From: an uncultured Faecalibacterium sp.
GTDB lineage: Bacteria > Bacillota > Clostridia > Oscillospirales > Ruminococcaceae
Direction of reading: 5' to 3'
NCBI GenBank assembly: GCA_934561555.1
Contig: CAKTGQ010000004.1
Location: 62,001-126,000 of the forward strand
Length of the DNA: 64,000 nucleotides
Both the position numbers and the translations under genes were made by a program. This document shows, piece after piece, positions 17,688 through 27,617 of the stretch. The notes beneath the pieces are model-generated. The model was not told the origin of the DNA. It ran no database searches and saw nothing but the letters and a program-made list of their open reading frames with translations. Position 1 is the first letter of the stretch. The number at the start of each line of letters is the position of its first letter.

Positions 17688-17726
17688 ACAAAAAGAAAAG
17701 ATGCGGCGGCGTAAATGCCGCCGCAC
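17688..17726 (-). terminator. Terminator between pgk and tpiA
   Basis: On the minus strand GTGCGGCGGC, loop ATTTAC, GCCGCCGCAT, then a U-rich run (CTTTTCTTTTTG). The gap to tpiA is only about 100 bases, so readthrough or a second promoter is needed for tpiA. Confidence 0.7.
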
Positions 17727-17746
17727 CCATTGTGATGCCGGAAAAA

Positions 17747-18955
<1,209 letters not shown>

Positions 18956-19031
18956 GGTAAAAACTCCTCTCAAGTTATAATTCTGAACCAGAGTCTCGCT
19001 CACAATCGGGGCTTTGCCCCGTACAGCTACT

Positions 19032-19060
19032 ATTATAAACAAAAACTGCGTGCATTGCAA
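19032..19060 (-). promoter_or_regulatory. Promoter of pgk
   Basis: On the minus strand TTGCAA (19055-19060), a 17-base spacer, and a perfect TATAAT (19032-19037). It would give a leader of about 70 bases. Confidence 0.75.
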
Positions 19061-19182
19061 GGATATGAGATAGATAATTGTTTAACAAACATTTGCCATT
19101 GTTGCACGGAAATGTGTCTATTTTGCCCGAAGTGCGGTTTTTTCTGCCCGCAGACGCCGGAAATGCCGGTTTCCTTCACGAC

Positions 19183-19222
19183 AAAAGGGGTCGAAAAGCG
19201 CCCGCAGGCGTTTCTCGACCCC
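19183..19222 (-). terminator. Terminator after ribF
   Basis: On the minus strand GGGGTCGAGAAACGCC pairs with GGCGCTTTTCGACCCC and is followed by TTTTGT. It closes the rimP to ribF operon. Confidence 0.75.
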
Positions 19223-19254
19223 AAAATAAAAATATTTTTTCCGCTGTTGATGCG

Positions 19255-20172
19255 TTATGCAAAATATTCCTGTGCGCGGCGGGCGGCATCGTTGATGCAG
19301 TCCCGCAGCTGGTCCAGCGTATCAAACTTTTTGCTGGGGCTCAGGTAGGCGTAGAACTCCACCACCGGGTCGGTGCCGTACAGATTGCCGGAAAAGCCCG
19401 GGATAAAGGTCTCGCAGGTCACCTTGGTGGCGTCATCGTTCACAGTCGGGCGGCTGCCCAGACCGGTAGCCGAGGGATACCACACCCCGTTGATGCAGGT
19501 GCGGGTGATATAAATGCCGCTGCGGGGCATCTGGAAGCCCTGCGGGTACAGCTGGTTGATGGTGGGCACCCCAAGGGTGTGCCCCAGACCTGCCCCGTGC
19601 TGCACCGCAAAGCGGATGGCATAGGGCATGCCCAGCATGGCGTTGGCAGCAGGGATGTCCCCGCCCTCCAGCGCGGTGCGGATGCGGGTGGAGGACACCG
19701 GCTTTTCCTCAAACTGCGCCATGGGCACCACCACCACCTCTACCCCAAGGGGGGCGCAGAGGGCGCGCAGCAGTTCCGGGGTACCGGCAGCCTTTGCGCC
19801 AAAGGTGAAGTTCTCGCCGCAGAACAGCGCCCGGGCACGGCAATTTTCTACGATGCCGCGCACAAACTCCTCTGGGCTCAGCGCCTTGATCGCTTCAAAG
19901 TCCGGGGTGAGGTAATACTCTACCCCAAGGCTGTGGATCAAGGCGTGCTTATCCTCGGTGGAAAGCAGGCGCTTGCCCTTCATTTTATTTTCCACCGGCA
20001 GGCGGAAGGTGAACACCGCCGGGGCTGCATCATGGGTCTTTGCCCACTGCACAGCCCCTTCGATCACCGCCCGGTGGCCGATATGGATGCCGTCAAAGTA
20101 GCCCATGGCCACGGCGGTGCCCTTTTCGGGCTGCGCCAGCGGCAGCGGGGCAAACTGAGAAATGATCTGCAT
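19255..20172 (-). CDS. ribF: Bifunctional riboflavin kinase / FAD synthetase
   Basis: Phosphorylates riboflavin to FMN and adenylates FMN to FAD. The 305-residue protein has an N-terminal nucleotidyltransferase domain (VAMGYFDGIHIGHRAVIEGA with the HIGH-type motif, then SSTRIRTALEGGDIPAANAMLG) and a C-terminal kinase domain (GLGHTLGVPTINQLYP, YEA-like VTCETFIPGFSGNLYG). It follows truB with a 21-base gap, the usual infB-operon neighbour in Firmicutes. An AG-rich site precedes the ATG. Confidence 0.95.
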   Translation of the reverse strand: MQIISQFAPLPLAQPEKGTAVAMGYFDGIHIGHRAVIEGAVQWAKTHDAAPAVFTFRLPVENKMKGKRLLSTEDKHALIHSLGVEYYLTPDFEAIKALSPEEFVRGIVENCRARALFCGENFTFGAKAAGTPELLRALCAPLGVEVVVVPMAQFEEKPVSSTRIRTALEGGDIPAANAMLGMPYAIRFAVQHGAGLGHTLGVPTINQLYPQGFQMPRSGIYITRTCINGVWYPSATGLGSRPTVNDDATKVTCETFIPGFSGNLYGTDPVVEFYAYLSPSKKFDTLDQLRDCINDAARRAQEYFA

Positions 20173-20193
20173 GGGTCTTGTTTCCTTTATTGC

Positions 20194-21078
20194 TCAATTA
20201 CGTTCCACGAACAGTTTTTCCACCCGGAGCACCCCGCCGGTGATGTTGGCAAGGCCAAGGAACTGCCCGGCGGCATTGCGCACCCGGTAGCGTCCGTCTG
20301 CTGCGGGGTAGCGGCTGGTGGGGCAGCCGTTGTACAGGTGCTTTTCCACCCATGGCTCCACCACCAGCAGCGGCAGCGGGGTGAACACGCTTTCCACCGG
20401 CAGCATCAGTGCTTCCAGTGCGGCAGTTCCCTGCTCCTTTGCGGCAAGGATCTCTTCCAGCGTGTGGGCATCTGCTTCGGTGTACAGACCGGCAGCGGTG
20501 CGGCGCAGAGCACTCATAGTGCCCTTCTGCCCCATGGCGGCGGCGATCTCCTCCAGCAGGGTGCGGATGTAGGTGCCTTGAGAGCAGCGCACCGTCAGCA
20601 CATACTCGTTCTCTGCCGGACTGCCGCCGTACTCGATGCCGTAGATCTCAATGGGACGCGCCTTGCGCTCCACGGTCACGCCCTCGCGCGCCAGCTTATA
20701 CAGCGGCTGTCCGTTGATCTTCACCGCCGAGTACATGGGCGGCACCTGCATCTGCGGGCCGATAAACTGCGGCAGCACAGCCAGCAGCTCTTTTTCTCCG
20801 GCGGTGACGGGTGCGGTCTCCAGCACCGTACCGGTGCTATCGCCGGTATCGGTGCGTGCACCCAAGCGCAGGGTGGCGCGATAAGCTTTATCGTGGTTCA
20901 GCTGCAGGTCCACCGCCTTGCTGGCACCGCCGCAGAACACCGGCAGAACGCCGGTGGCCATGGGGTCCAGCGTACCGCTGTGCCCCAGCTTGCGGGTACC
21001 CAGCACGCCGCGCAGCTTTGCCACCACATCAAAACTGGTCCAGTCCATGGGCTTGTCTACGATCAGGATGCCCTGCAT
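20194..21078 (-). CDS. truB: tRNA pseudouridine(55) synthase
   Basis: Makes pseudouridine-55 in the T loop of tRNAs. The protein shows GILIVDKPMDWTSFDVVAKL, then KLGHSGTLDPMATGVLPV with the catalytic Asp, KAYRATLRLGARTDTGD, and the RCSQGTYIRTLLEEIA stretch. Two adjacent ATGs are possible; the second (21076-21078) is 7 bases from AGGAGG and overlaps the nrnA stop as TGATG, so it is preferred. Length is 294 residues. Confidence 0.95.
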   Translation of the reverse strand: MQGILIVDKPMDWTSFDVVAKLRGVLGTRKLGHSGTLDPMATGVLPVFCGGASKAVDLQLNHDKAYRATLRLGARTDTGDSTGTVLETAPVTAGEKELLAVLPQFIGPQMQVPPMYSAVKINGQPLYKLAREGVTVERKARPIEIYGIEYGGSPAENEYVLTVRCSQGTYIRTLLEEIAAAMGQKGTMSALRRTAAGLYTEADAHTLEEILAAKEQGTAALEALMLPVESVFTPLPLLVVEPWVEKHLYNGCPTSRYPAADGRYRVRNAAGQFLGLANITGGVLRVEKLFVERN

Positions 21079-22067
21079 CATGCTTCCTCCTGCGGTGCGT
21101 CCAGCTCGGCTTCCACCTCTGCAAGGATCGCGTTTTTGGCGTTTTCAAGGTCGCCCAGCAGCTCACAGCCCGCTGCGCGGGTGTGGCCGCCGCCGCCCAG
21201 CCGCCGGGCGATGGCACAGGCGTCCACGCCCTTTGCGGTGCGCACGCTGATGCGGTAGCTGCCGCCGGGCTGCTGGCGCAGGGTCAGACCCACCTTGACC
21301 CCCTCAATGCTGATGGGCAGGCTGGTCAGCTCTTCCAGATCTGCGGGGTCTACCCCGCTCTGCCGGATCTCGTCCCTCGTCAGGTAGATCAGGGCGCAGC
21401 GGCCGTCCAGATAGTACTCCAGATGGTTGCGGGCGATGCGCTCGGCCTCCATGCGGGCACGGGGCTTTGTGTCGAAGAGCAGGGTGTTCAGCTCCTCCAC
21501 ATGGCAGCCGGCTTCAATAAGCTTTGCAGCGATCTTGTGGGTGTTGGCCGTGGTGGAGGAGAACTTGAAGCAGCCGGTGTCGGTAGCAATACCGGTGTAC
21601 AGGCAGTCCGCAATGTGGGGGGTGATGGGCACGCCCATCTCCACGATGACCTGATACAGCAGCTCCGCTGCCGCAGCAGCACCGGCATCCAGAAGAGTAA
21701 AATCGGCATAGCCGTTGTTGCCTGCGTGGTGGTCGATGCACAGGTCCACATGGCGTGCAACCTGCGGCACGCCGTTATTTTCGCCAAACAGCTGCAACCC
21801 GGCCACGTCCACCGCGATCACGGTACGGGGCTCGAACTCACCCTTGAACAGCCGTGGGTTCGTAAAGGCGTAGCGGGACGGAATGGCATCAGAGCAGAGC
21901 ACCGCTGTCGTTTTTTCCAGCGCTTTGAGCGCATAGTACAGGGCACTGCCGCAGCCGATGGTGTCACCGTCCGGGTTTTTGTGGCACAGAATCAAAATGT
22001 TGTCCGCAGCCAGCAGGCGCTGCGCCATCTGCTGCACATTCAGTTGTTCTGTCATCCAATGATCCAT
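21078..22067 (-). CDS. nrnA: DHH-family phosphoesterase, NrnA-like (nanoRNase / pAp phosphatase)
   Basis: Degrades very short RNA fragments and 3'-phosphoadenosine 5'-phosphate. The 329-residue protein has NPDGDTIGCGSALYYAL (motif I), an Asp at AVDVAG, the DHH-motif CIDHHAGNNGYAD, and the C-terminal DHHA1 sequence GGGGHTRAAGCEL. Its usual place between rbfA and truB in Firmicutes supports the call. The stop overlaps the truB start. The exact substrate preference is inferred from the family. Confidence 0.9.
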   Translation of the reverse strand: MDHWMTEQLNVQQMAQRLLAADNILILCHKNPDGDTIGCGSALYYALKALEKTTAVLCSDAIPSRYAFTNPRLFKGEFEPRTVIAVDVAGLQLFGENNGVPQVARHVDLCIDHHAGNNGYADFTLLDAGAAAAAELLYQVIVEMGVPITPHIADCLYTGIATDTGCFKFSSTTANTHKIAAKLIEAGCHVEELNTLLFDTKPRARMEAERIARNHLEYYLDGRCALIYLTRDEIRQSGVDPADLEELTSLPISIEGVKVGLTLRQQPGGSYRISVRTAKGVDACAIARRLGGGGHTRAAGCELLGDLENAKNAILAEVEAELDAPQEEA

Positions 22068-22084
22068 CCTTTCCGCAAAGGCAG

Positions 22085-22477
22085 TCAGTCCTCGGTCTGT
22101 TCGGTATCGGCAGGCTGTGCTTCTTCCTCGCCGTTCACATTCAGGCTGCGCAGCAGCTCGTTGATGTGGGCGGCGTAGGCGGCACCGTCATCCTCCACAA
22201 AGATGAAGCGGGGTGCCTTGCGGATGTGCATTTTTTTGCTGACCTCGGTGCGCACATGGCCTGCGGCACGGTTCAGCGCTTCGATTGCGGGCTTGGGGCC
22301 GTCTGCACGGCCCATCACGCTTACATACACTTTTGCCACATCCAGATCCGGTGTCACGTCCAGACGGGTGACGGTCAGCAGACCGCCCTCCAGCCGCGGG
22401 TCCTTCAGCCGGCCGATGATGGCAATGACCTCGCGCTTCATATCCTGCGCAAGACGGCCCATATTTTTCTGAGACAT
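22085..22477 (-). CDS. rbfA: 30S ribosome-binding factor A
   Basis: Binds the 30S subunit late in 16S rRNA processing, also in cold adaptation. A KH-like fold protein of 130 residues with GRLAQDMKREVIAII, DPRLEGGLLTVTRLDVTPDL, AKVYVSVMG and the tail APRFIFVEDDG. The acidic C-terminal 20 residues are variable in the family. It follows infB after a 170-base gap filled with a repeat element. Confidence 0.94.
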   Translation of the reverse strand: MSQKNMGRLAQDMKREVIAIIGRLKDPRLEGGLLTVTRLDVTPDLDVAKVYVSVMGRADGPKPAIEALNRAAGHVRTEVSKKMHIRKAPRFIFVEDDGAAYAAHINELLRSLNVNGEEEAQPADTEQTED

Positions 22478-22498
22478 TCCGTTTCTCCTTTAAAAAGA

Positions 22499-22638
22499 AA
22501 ACCCTCTCAGCCTCGCTTCGCTTGGCAGCTCTCCCGATGGGCGAGCTTTTTGCGTGGATACGGGATGCTTTTCCGTTTCTCTGCAAGCCTCCTGCCTCGG
22601 GAGAGGCGGCATTGCGTCAGCAATGACGGAGAGGGTTA
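22499..22638. repeat. Palindromic interspersed element in the infB-rbfA gap
   Basis: AACCCTCTCAG at the left, CGGAGAGGGTT at the right, with hairpins CTCGCTTCGCTTGGCAGCTCTCCCGAT-type on the left (AGCTCTCCC with mismatched GGGCGAGCT) and GCCTCCTGCCTCGGGAGAGGC plus ATTGCGTCAGCAAT on the right. The arms have changed from CCCCC to CTCCC while pairing is kept. The length of about 140 bp matches the other two-unit copies. Confidence 0.75.
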
Positions 22639-22647
22639 TTTTAAATC

Positions 22648-25131
22648 TTAGTCGCGGTACTCTTCCATCTTGAAGGCTTCGTACACGTCGCCCTCCTTGA
22701 CGTCCGCAAACTTCTCCAGGGTCACGCCGCACTCGTAGCCCTCGGCCACTTCCTTGGCGTCATCCTTGAAGCGCTTCAGGGATGCGATCTCATCCTCGGC
22801 AATGACGATGCCGTCACGCACCACGCGCACCTTGCTGTCGCGGGTGATCTTGCCACTGGTCACGCGGCAGCCTGCAACGGTGCCCACGTTGGAGATCTTG
22901 TACACCTGACGCACCTGCAGTTCGCCCAGAGCGACCTCGCGGAACTTGGGTGCCAGCATACCCTTCATAGCGTCGGTGACATCGTTGATGGCGTCATAGA
23001 TGACGCGGTACATACGCATTTCCACCTTGGTAGCAGCGGCTTCTTCCTTAGCCACGTTGTCCGGGCGAACATTGAAGCCGATGATGATGGCGTTGGAGGC
23101 ATCGGCCAGATCCACGTCGGACTTGCTGATGGCGCCGACACCGGCGTGGATGACGCGCACGCGCACTTCATCATTGGAGATTTTCTCCAAGCTCTGCTTC
23201 ACAGCCTCGGCAGAGCCCTGCACGTCGGCCTTGACCACGATGGCCAGTTCCTTCATGTCGTTCTGTGCCATCTGGCTGAACAGGTTATCCAGAGTGACCT
23301 TCTGGAAGGAGGAGAACTGCTTCTCCTTGGCGGCAGCAATGCGCTGCTCGGCCAGCTCACGGGCCAGACGCTCGTCCTCAACAGCCTCGAACAGGTCGCC
23401 TGCCTCGGGCACGGCGGTCAGGCCGGTGATCTCCACAGGGGTGGAGGGGCCGGCATCGGTGAGCAGCTGACCCTTGTCGTTGCGCATGGTACGCACACGG
23501 CCCACGGCGGTACCGGCAATGATGACATCACCGGCGTGCAGGGTGCCGTTCTGCACCAGAATGGTGGCAATGGGGCCCTGCCCCTTGTCCAGACGAGCCT
23601 CGACCACAGCACCCTTGGCGCGGCGGTTGGGGTTAGCCTTCAGTTCCATGACCTCAGCTTCCAGCGCAACGCGCTCCAGCAGGTCGTTGATGCCCATACC
23701 GGTCAGTGCAGACACGGGGATGCAGGCCACATCTCCGCCCCAGTCCTCGGGGATCAGGCCGTACTTGGTCAGGCTCTCCTTCACGCGCTCGGGGTTGGCG
23801 GTGGGCTTATCCATCTTGTTGATGGCCACGATCACCTTGACCTCAGCAGCCTTGGCGTGGTTGATGGACTCGATGGTCTGGGGCATGATGCCGTCGTCGG
23901 CAGCAACGACCAGAATGGCGATATCGGTCATGTTGGCACCACGGGCACGCATGGAGGTGAAAGCCTCGTGACCCGGGGTGTCCAGGAAGGTGATCTTGCT
24001 GTCGTTGATGCGCACCTGATAGGCACCGATGGCCTGCGTGATGCCGCCGGCCTCGCCTGCGGTGACGTTGGTCTTGCGGATGGCATCCAGAATACTGGTC
24101 TTGCCGTGGTCAACGTGACCCATGACACAGACCACCGGGGGACGCTCCACCAGATCCTCCTGTGCATCCTCTTCCTGCGTGAACAGGCGCTCCTCGATGG
24201 TAACGTGCACCTCGTGCTCGACCTTTGCGTGGAACTCCTCTGCCAGCAGAGATGCGGTGTCGAAATCGATCACATCATTGATGGCGTGCATCTCGCCCAA
24301 CTGCATGAACTTGGCAATGACCTTACCGGCCTGCTGCTTCAGACGGGCAGCCAGTTCGCCCACGGTGATCTCATCGGGGATCAGCACCTTCAGCTGGGCG
24401 TTGCGGGCCTTCTCCAGCTGGATGCGCTGCAGACGCTCGAACTCGGTCTCGCGCTTGCCCTTCTGGAACTGCTGGCGCTGGCGCTGGCCGCGCTGGGTGA
24501 ACTTCTGCTTGTTGCCCTGCGGGGTGGGCTTGCGGCGGTTCTCGGTGTTCTTGGTAGAGGCCAGATCATCGTAACGGGCGTCGAAGCGGTCCACGTTCAT
24601 ATCCACAGTGCGGGTATCCACGGTGACCTGATTGTCCTCGCGGCGGACAGAGACAGCCTGTGCGGGGGCAGCAGTGGCCTTTGCGCCGGTCTCGCGTGCC
24701 AGCTCGCTGAAGGAAACTGTCTTTTCCTCGCGCTTCTTGTGCTGCTCGGGCTTCTTGTCGCCGTGCTTGCCATTGTTGTTATTGTTATTGTTTGCCTTGG
24801 GCTGCTCAGCCTTTGCGGCGGGCTGCTGGGGCTTTTTGTCGGCCTTGGGAGCCTCGGGCTTCTTTTCAGCCTTCTTTTCGACTTTCTGGTTAGCCTTCTT
24901 CTCAGCCTTGGGCTCCTCCTTGGGAGCCTTGGCGCTGTTCAGGAACTCGTCCAGATTTGCCACACTGTTATCCTTGCTGAACTTCTCCAGCAGGTAGTTC
25001 AGCTCGTTCTCTTCCAGATTGGAGCTGTTCTTCTTGCCGGTGCTGCCCATAGCGGCCAGCTCGTCCAGCACCTTCTTTGCAGAAAGGTTCAGATCCTTTG
25101 CAAAGTCACTCACTTTATATTTTACGATCAT
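22648..25131 (-). CDS. infB: Translation initiation factor IF-2
   Basis: GTPase that brings initiator fMet-tRNA to the ribosome. The 827-residue protein starts with an IF2N domain ([20 protein letters not shown]), then a disordered Lys/Pro/Ala-rich linker of about 150 residues with a run of seven Asn, a second IF2N domain ([17 protein letters not shown]), and the G domain with [16 protein letters not shown] (G1), [17 protein letters not shown] (G3) and [12 protein letters not shown] (G4), followed by domains II to IV. The start overlaps the ylxQ stop by 4 bases (ATGA). Confidence 0.97.
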   Translation of the reverse strand: MIVKYKVSDFAKDLNLSAKKVLDELAAMGSTGKKNSSNLEENELNYLLEKFSKDNSVANLDEFLNSAKAPKEEPKAEKKANQKVEKKAEKKPEAPKADKKPQQPAAKAEQPKANNNNNNNGKHGDKKPEQHKKREEKTVSFSELARETGAKATAAPAQAVSVRREDNQVTVDTRTVDMNVDRFDARYDDLASTKNTENRRKPTPQGNKQKFTQRGQRQRQQFQKGKRETEFERLQRIQLEKARNAQLKVLIPDEITVGELAARLKQQAGKVIAKFMQLGEMHAINDVIDFDTASLLAEEFHAKVEHEVHVTIEERLFTQEEDAQEDLVERPPVVCVMGHVDHGKTSILDAIRKTNVTAGEAGGITQAIGAYQVRINDSKITFLDTPGHEAFTSMRARGANMTDIAILVVAADDGIMPQTIESINHAKAAEVKVIVAINKMDKPTANPERVKESLTKYGLIPEDWGGDVACIPVSALTGMGINDLLERVALEAEVMELKANPNRRAKGAVVEARLDKGQGPIATILVQNGTLHAGDVIIAGTAVGRVRTMRNDKGQLLTDAGPSTPVEITGLTAVPEAGDLFEAVEDERLARELAEQRIAAAKEKQFSSFQKVTLDNLFSQMAQNDMKELAIVVKADVQGSAEAVKQSLEKISNDEVRVRVIHAGVGAISKSDVDLADASNAIIIGFNVRPDNVAKEEAAATKVEMRMYRVIYDAINDVTDAMKGMLAPKFREVALGELQVRQVYKISNVGTVAGCRVTSGKITRDSKVRVVRDGIVIAEDEIASLKRFKDDAKEVAEGYECGVTLEKFADVKEGDVYEAFKMEEYRD

Positions 25132-25505
25132 TCGCTCATATCCTCCTCATTTTTGATTGCTCCGCAGTCCGACAGGCGGTCGAAGCAGAGCTTTGCGAGG
25201 TTGCGGTCGGTCACCGCGTAAACAGCCACGGGCTTGTGGCTGATATCGGCCAGCTTATCCTGCGTCAGCGGCATGGTGAACACGTCCACCAAGTCGCCCA
25301 CGGCATAGTTCAAACGCTGCAAAGTCTTGGGGCTGATGTCCGATGCGGTCATCACCAGCCACGCCTTGCTTTTGACGCAGGCTTCCTCCACGGCGTCAAA
25401 GCCCATGGTCAGCGCACCGGCCTTGCGGCACAGGCTCACGGCCTGATACAGTGCCTCCTCCGGGGGCAGCTTGGGTTTTGCGGGGGCGTTATTCTTTTTT
25501 GCCAT
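25128..25505 (-). CDS. ylxQ: L7Ae-family RNA-binding protein (YlxQ / RplGA type)
   Basis: A small K-turn-binding L7Ae-like protein that in Firmicutes always lies between ylxR and infB. Seen: [46 protein letters not shown] and [20 protein letters not shown] lies 9 bases before the ATG at 25503-25505 (MAKKNN), giving 125 residues; the longer frame begins inside ylxR and is not credible. The start overlaps the ylxR end by 17 bases. Its precise RNA target is unknown. Confidence 0.88.
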   Translation of the reverse strand: MAKKNNAPAKPKLPPEEALYQAVSLCRKAGALTMGFDAVEEACVKSKAWLVMTASDISPKTLQRLNYAVGDLVDVFTMPLTQDKLADISHKPVAVYAVTDRNLAKLCFDRLSDCGAIKNEEDMSE

Positions 25506-25788
25506 CGGCTGCTGCCTCCTTTGCGGCTGCGGCCAGCTGTACAGCCAGCGCGTCGTATACCTCGGCGGGGACCGGCTGCTCAAAGCAGCGCTCCAGCGCC
25601 TTTTTCTTTTTTGCCTTGGTCAGGCAGTCCGGGTTCGGGCAGAGATATGCGCCGCGCCCCGGCTTTTTGCCTACCAGATCAATGCTGATCTCCCCGCTGG
25701 GTGCGCGCACCACGCGCACCAGTTCCTTTTTGGGGCGGCTGGTCATGCAGCCGATGCACTGGCGGGCAGGGATCTTTTTTTGTGCCAT
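25489..25788 (-). CDS. ylxR: YlxR family RNA-binding protein (DUF448)
   Basis: A 99-residue basic protein with PARQCIGCMTSRPKKELVRVVR, the GRGAYLC motif and CLTKAKKKKALERCFE, hallmarks of the YlxR fold. It lies between nusA and ylxQ as in most Firmicutes. YlxR has been linked to RNase P and transcription control in some species; its role here is inferred only from family and place. The C-terminus is Ala-rich. Confidence 0.92.
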   Translation of the reverse strand: MAQKKIPARQCIGCMTSRPKKELVRVVRAPSGEISIDLVGKKPGRGAYLCPNPDCLTKAKKKKALERCFEQPVPAEVYDALAVQLAAAAKEAAADGKKE

Positions 25789-25821
25789 CCGGTTTCCCTC
25801 CTTCGGCAGATGGTGCCGGGC

Positions 25822-26928
25822 TTATTCAGCGTCTGCTGCGTCCTTCTTGGGCTCCTCGTCCTCGCCGTAGTAGCCGCTCTCGGGACGGATATCGATGTTG
25901 TAGCCGGTCAGGCGGGCGCACAGGCGGGCGTTCTGACCCTTGTTGCCGATGGCCAGGCTCAGCTGCTGGTCGGGCACGGTGACGCGGCAGGAGCGGGTCT
26001 CGCCGGGCAGCAGCTCCACCTTGACCACCTTGGCGGGGCTCAGGGCTGCGGAGATGAACTCCGAGATATCCTCGCTCCACTTGACGATATCGATCTTCTC
26101 GCCGCCCAGCTTTTCCACAACAGCGGCCACGCGGGCGCCGTGCTCACCGATGCAGGCGGAAACAGGGTTGACGTTGGGGTCCTTGGACCAGACAGCCATC
26201 TTGGTGCGGGCACCGGCCTCGCGGCTGATGGCCTTTACCTCCACAGTGCCGTCAAAGATCTCGGGCACTTCCAGCTCAAACAGGCGCTTGACAAGGCCGG
26301 GATGGGTGCGGCTGATCATCACGCGGGGGCCGCGCTCGGTGCTGACCACGTCCACGATGTAGACCTGCAGGGTCTCGCCCTCGGTGTACACCTCGCCGGG
26401 CACCTGCTCGTTGCGGGGCAGAACAGCCTCGCCGCCCTTGCCCAGATCCAGCGCAACGATGCCCTTCTCGGTATCCACGCGGGTAACGGTAGCCTGCACG
26501 ATATCGTGTGCGCGGGACTGGATCTCGCTGAGCTGCTGGTTACGCTCGGCCTCGCGGATGCCCTGACGGATGACGTGCTTTGCGGTCTGGGCGGCAATGC
26601 GGCCGAAATCGCGGGTCTTGAGTGGGGTGATGATGCGGTCGCCCACCTCGTAGCTGCTGCGGATCTTGCGTGCCTCGGTCACGCCGATCTCGGCGTGCTC
26701 GTCATACCAGTCCTCGTCTGCCACGATATCCTGAATCAGTGCCACATCAAAGCGGCCGGTGTCGGGGTCGATGTCCACACGGATGTGATCCTCCTCGACC
26801 TCGTAGTTCTTCTTGACGGCAATGATGATAGCCGCCTTGATCTTCTCGATCAGGTACTCTGCGGTGATGCCGCGCTCATGCTCCAGCATGGAGAGCGCTT
26901 CAAAAAAGTCCTTATTCGCTGCTGTCAT
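25822..26928 (-). CDS. nusA: Transcription termination/antitermination factor NusA
   Basis: Binds RNA polymerase and nascent RNA, and controls pausing and termination. The 368-residue protein has the N-terminal polymerase-binding domain (ALSMLEHERGITAEYLIEKI), the S1 domain, KH1 and KH2 (GARTKMAVWS, NPVSACIGEHGARVAA, LAIGNKGQNARLCARLTGY). It ends after KH2 and lacks the C-terminal acidic repeats of E. coli NusA, as usual in Firmicutes. GGAGG precedes the ATG. Confidence 0.96.
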   Translation of the reverse strand: MTAANKDFFEALSMLEHERGITAEYLIEKIKAAIIIAVKKNYEVEEDHIRVDIDPDTGRFDVALIQDIVADEDWYDEHAEIGVTEARKIRSSYEVGDRIITPLKTRDFGRIAAQTAKHVIRQGIREAERNQQLSEIQSRAHDIVQATVTRVDTEKGIVALDLGKGGEAVLPRNEQVPGEVYTEGETLQVYIVDVVSTERGPRVMISRTHPGLVKRLFELEVPEIFDGTVEVKAISREAGARTKMAVWSKDPNVNPVSACIGEHGARVAAVVEKLGGEKIDIVKWSEDISEFISAALSPAKVVKVELLPGETRSCRVTVPDQQLSLAIGNKGQNARLCARLTGYNIDIRPESGYYGEDEEPKKDAADAE

Positions 26929-26984
26929 TTTTCGGGTTCCTCCTATATATTTTGTTCTCTTTTCTCCATCAGAGACGGTTCTTC

Positions 26985-27470
26985 TCAGTTAAACAGATCC
27001 TCGTCGTCGCACAGCTGCACGCCGGAGACTGCGTTTACTTCAAAGGTCACGGGGCCGTTCTCGGTCTCCAGCGTTACGGTGCTGCCCTCGCGGCCGGTCA
27101 GGATGCCGGCAAGTTCCCGCACGCCGTCGGCGTTGGGGCGGATGAGCTTTGCCCGCACCTTCTGGCCCTTGAGTGCCTCGTAGTGCTCCGGGCGGGTCAG
27201 CTTGCGGCCAAGGCCGGGGCTGCCCACCTCCAGATAATAGCTCTGGTCGATGGGGTCTGCCTCATCCAGAATGGGGTCCAGTGCGTGGGACACCTCTGCA
27301 CAGGTGTCGGTATCCATGGTGCCGTCCCGGTCGATGAGGATGCGAAGATACCAGTCCGGCCCTTCCTTCTCAAAAACCACATCCCACAGGCGCAGACCCA
27401 TGCCTTCCACCGTGGGACGGACAAGCGCTTCCACTCTCTGCGCGGTGTTGCCGCCAGACTGCTTCGCCAT
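26985..27470 (-). CDS. rimP: Ribosome maturation factor RimP
   Basis: Assists 30S subunit maturation. The protein has VRPTVEGMGLRLWDVVFEKEG and YYLEVGSPGLGRKLTRPEHYE, which define the family. The ATG at 27468-27470 (MAKQSGG, 161 residues) has GGAGG 6 bases upstream; the longer frame start would lie in the leader. It is the first gene of the nusA-infB operon and follows a promoter and a leader hairpin. Confidence 0.94.
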   Translation of the reverse strand: MAKQSGGNTAQRVEALVRPTVEGMGLRLWDVVFEKEGPDWYLRILIDRDGTMDTDTCAEVSHALDPILDEADPIDQSYYLEVGSPGLGRKLTRPEHYEALKGQKVRAKLIRPNADGVRELAGILTGREGSTVTLETENGPVTFEVNAVSGVQLCDDEDLFN

Positions 27471-27490
27471 AAAAAACCTCCAAACAAACA

Positions 27491-27518
27491 AGAAACGCGG
27501 ACCTTGCGGCCCACGTTT
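27491..27518 (-). promoter_or_regulatory. Leader hairpin of the rimP-infB operon
   Basis: In the RNA GAAACGTGGGCC, a GCAA tetraloop, GGTCCGCGTTTC, then UUGUUUGUUU. The stem is long and the loop is stable, and the U-rich tail makes it a possible attenuator between the promoter and rimP. It ends about 20 bases before the start codon. Confidence 0.5.
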
Positions 27519-27544
27519 CAGGTTAAACTATATCGTACTACTAG

Positions 27545-27573
27545 AATATAGCATACTCTTGCGATTTATGCAA
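27545..27573 (-). promoter_or_regulatory. Promoter of the rimP-nusA-infB operon
   Basis: On the minus strand TTGCAT (27568-27573), a 17-base spacer, and TATATT (27545-27550). Confidence 0.65.
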
Positions 27574-27617
27574 GCATTTTCGCAATTTTTTTGCTGTTGC
27601 ATACCCTTTTGGGCTTT

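Noticed and set aside
24770..24800. Run of Asn codons in infB taken as a sequencing or slippage error
   Set aside because: It lies in the variable linker where low-complexity runs are common, and the frame continues correctly on both sides.
23146..25221. A 691-residue plus-strand frame, very Leu/Gly-rich
   Set aside because: Antisense shadow of infB. The long Leu runs mirror its Lys/Ala linker.
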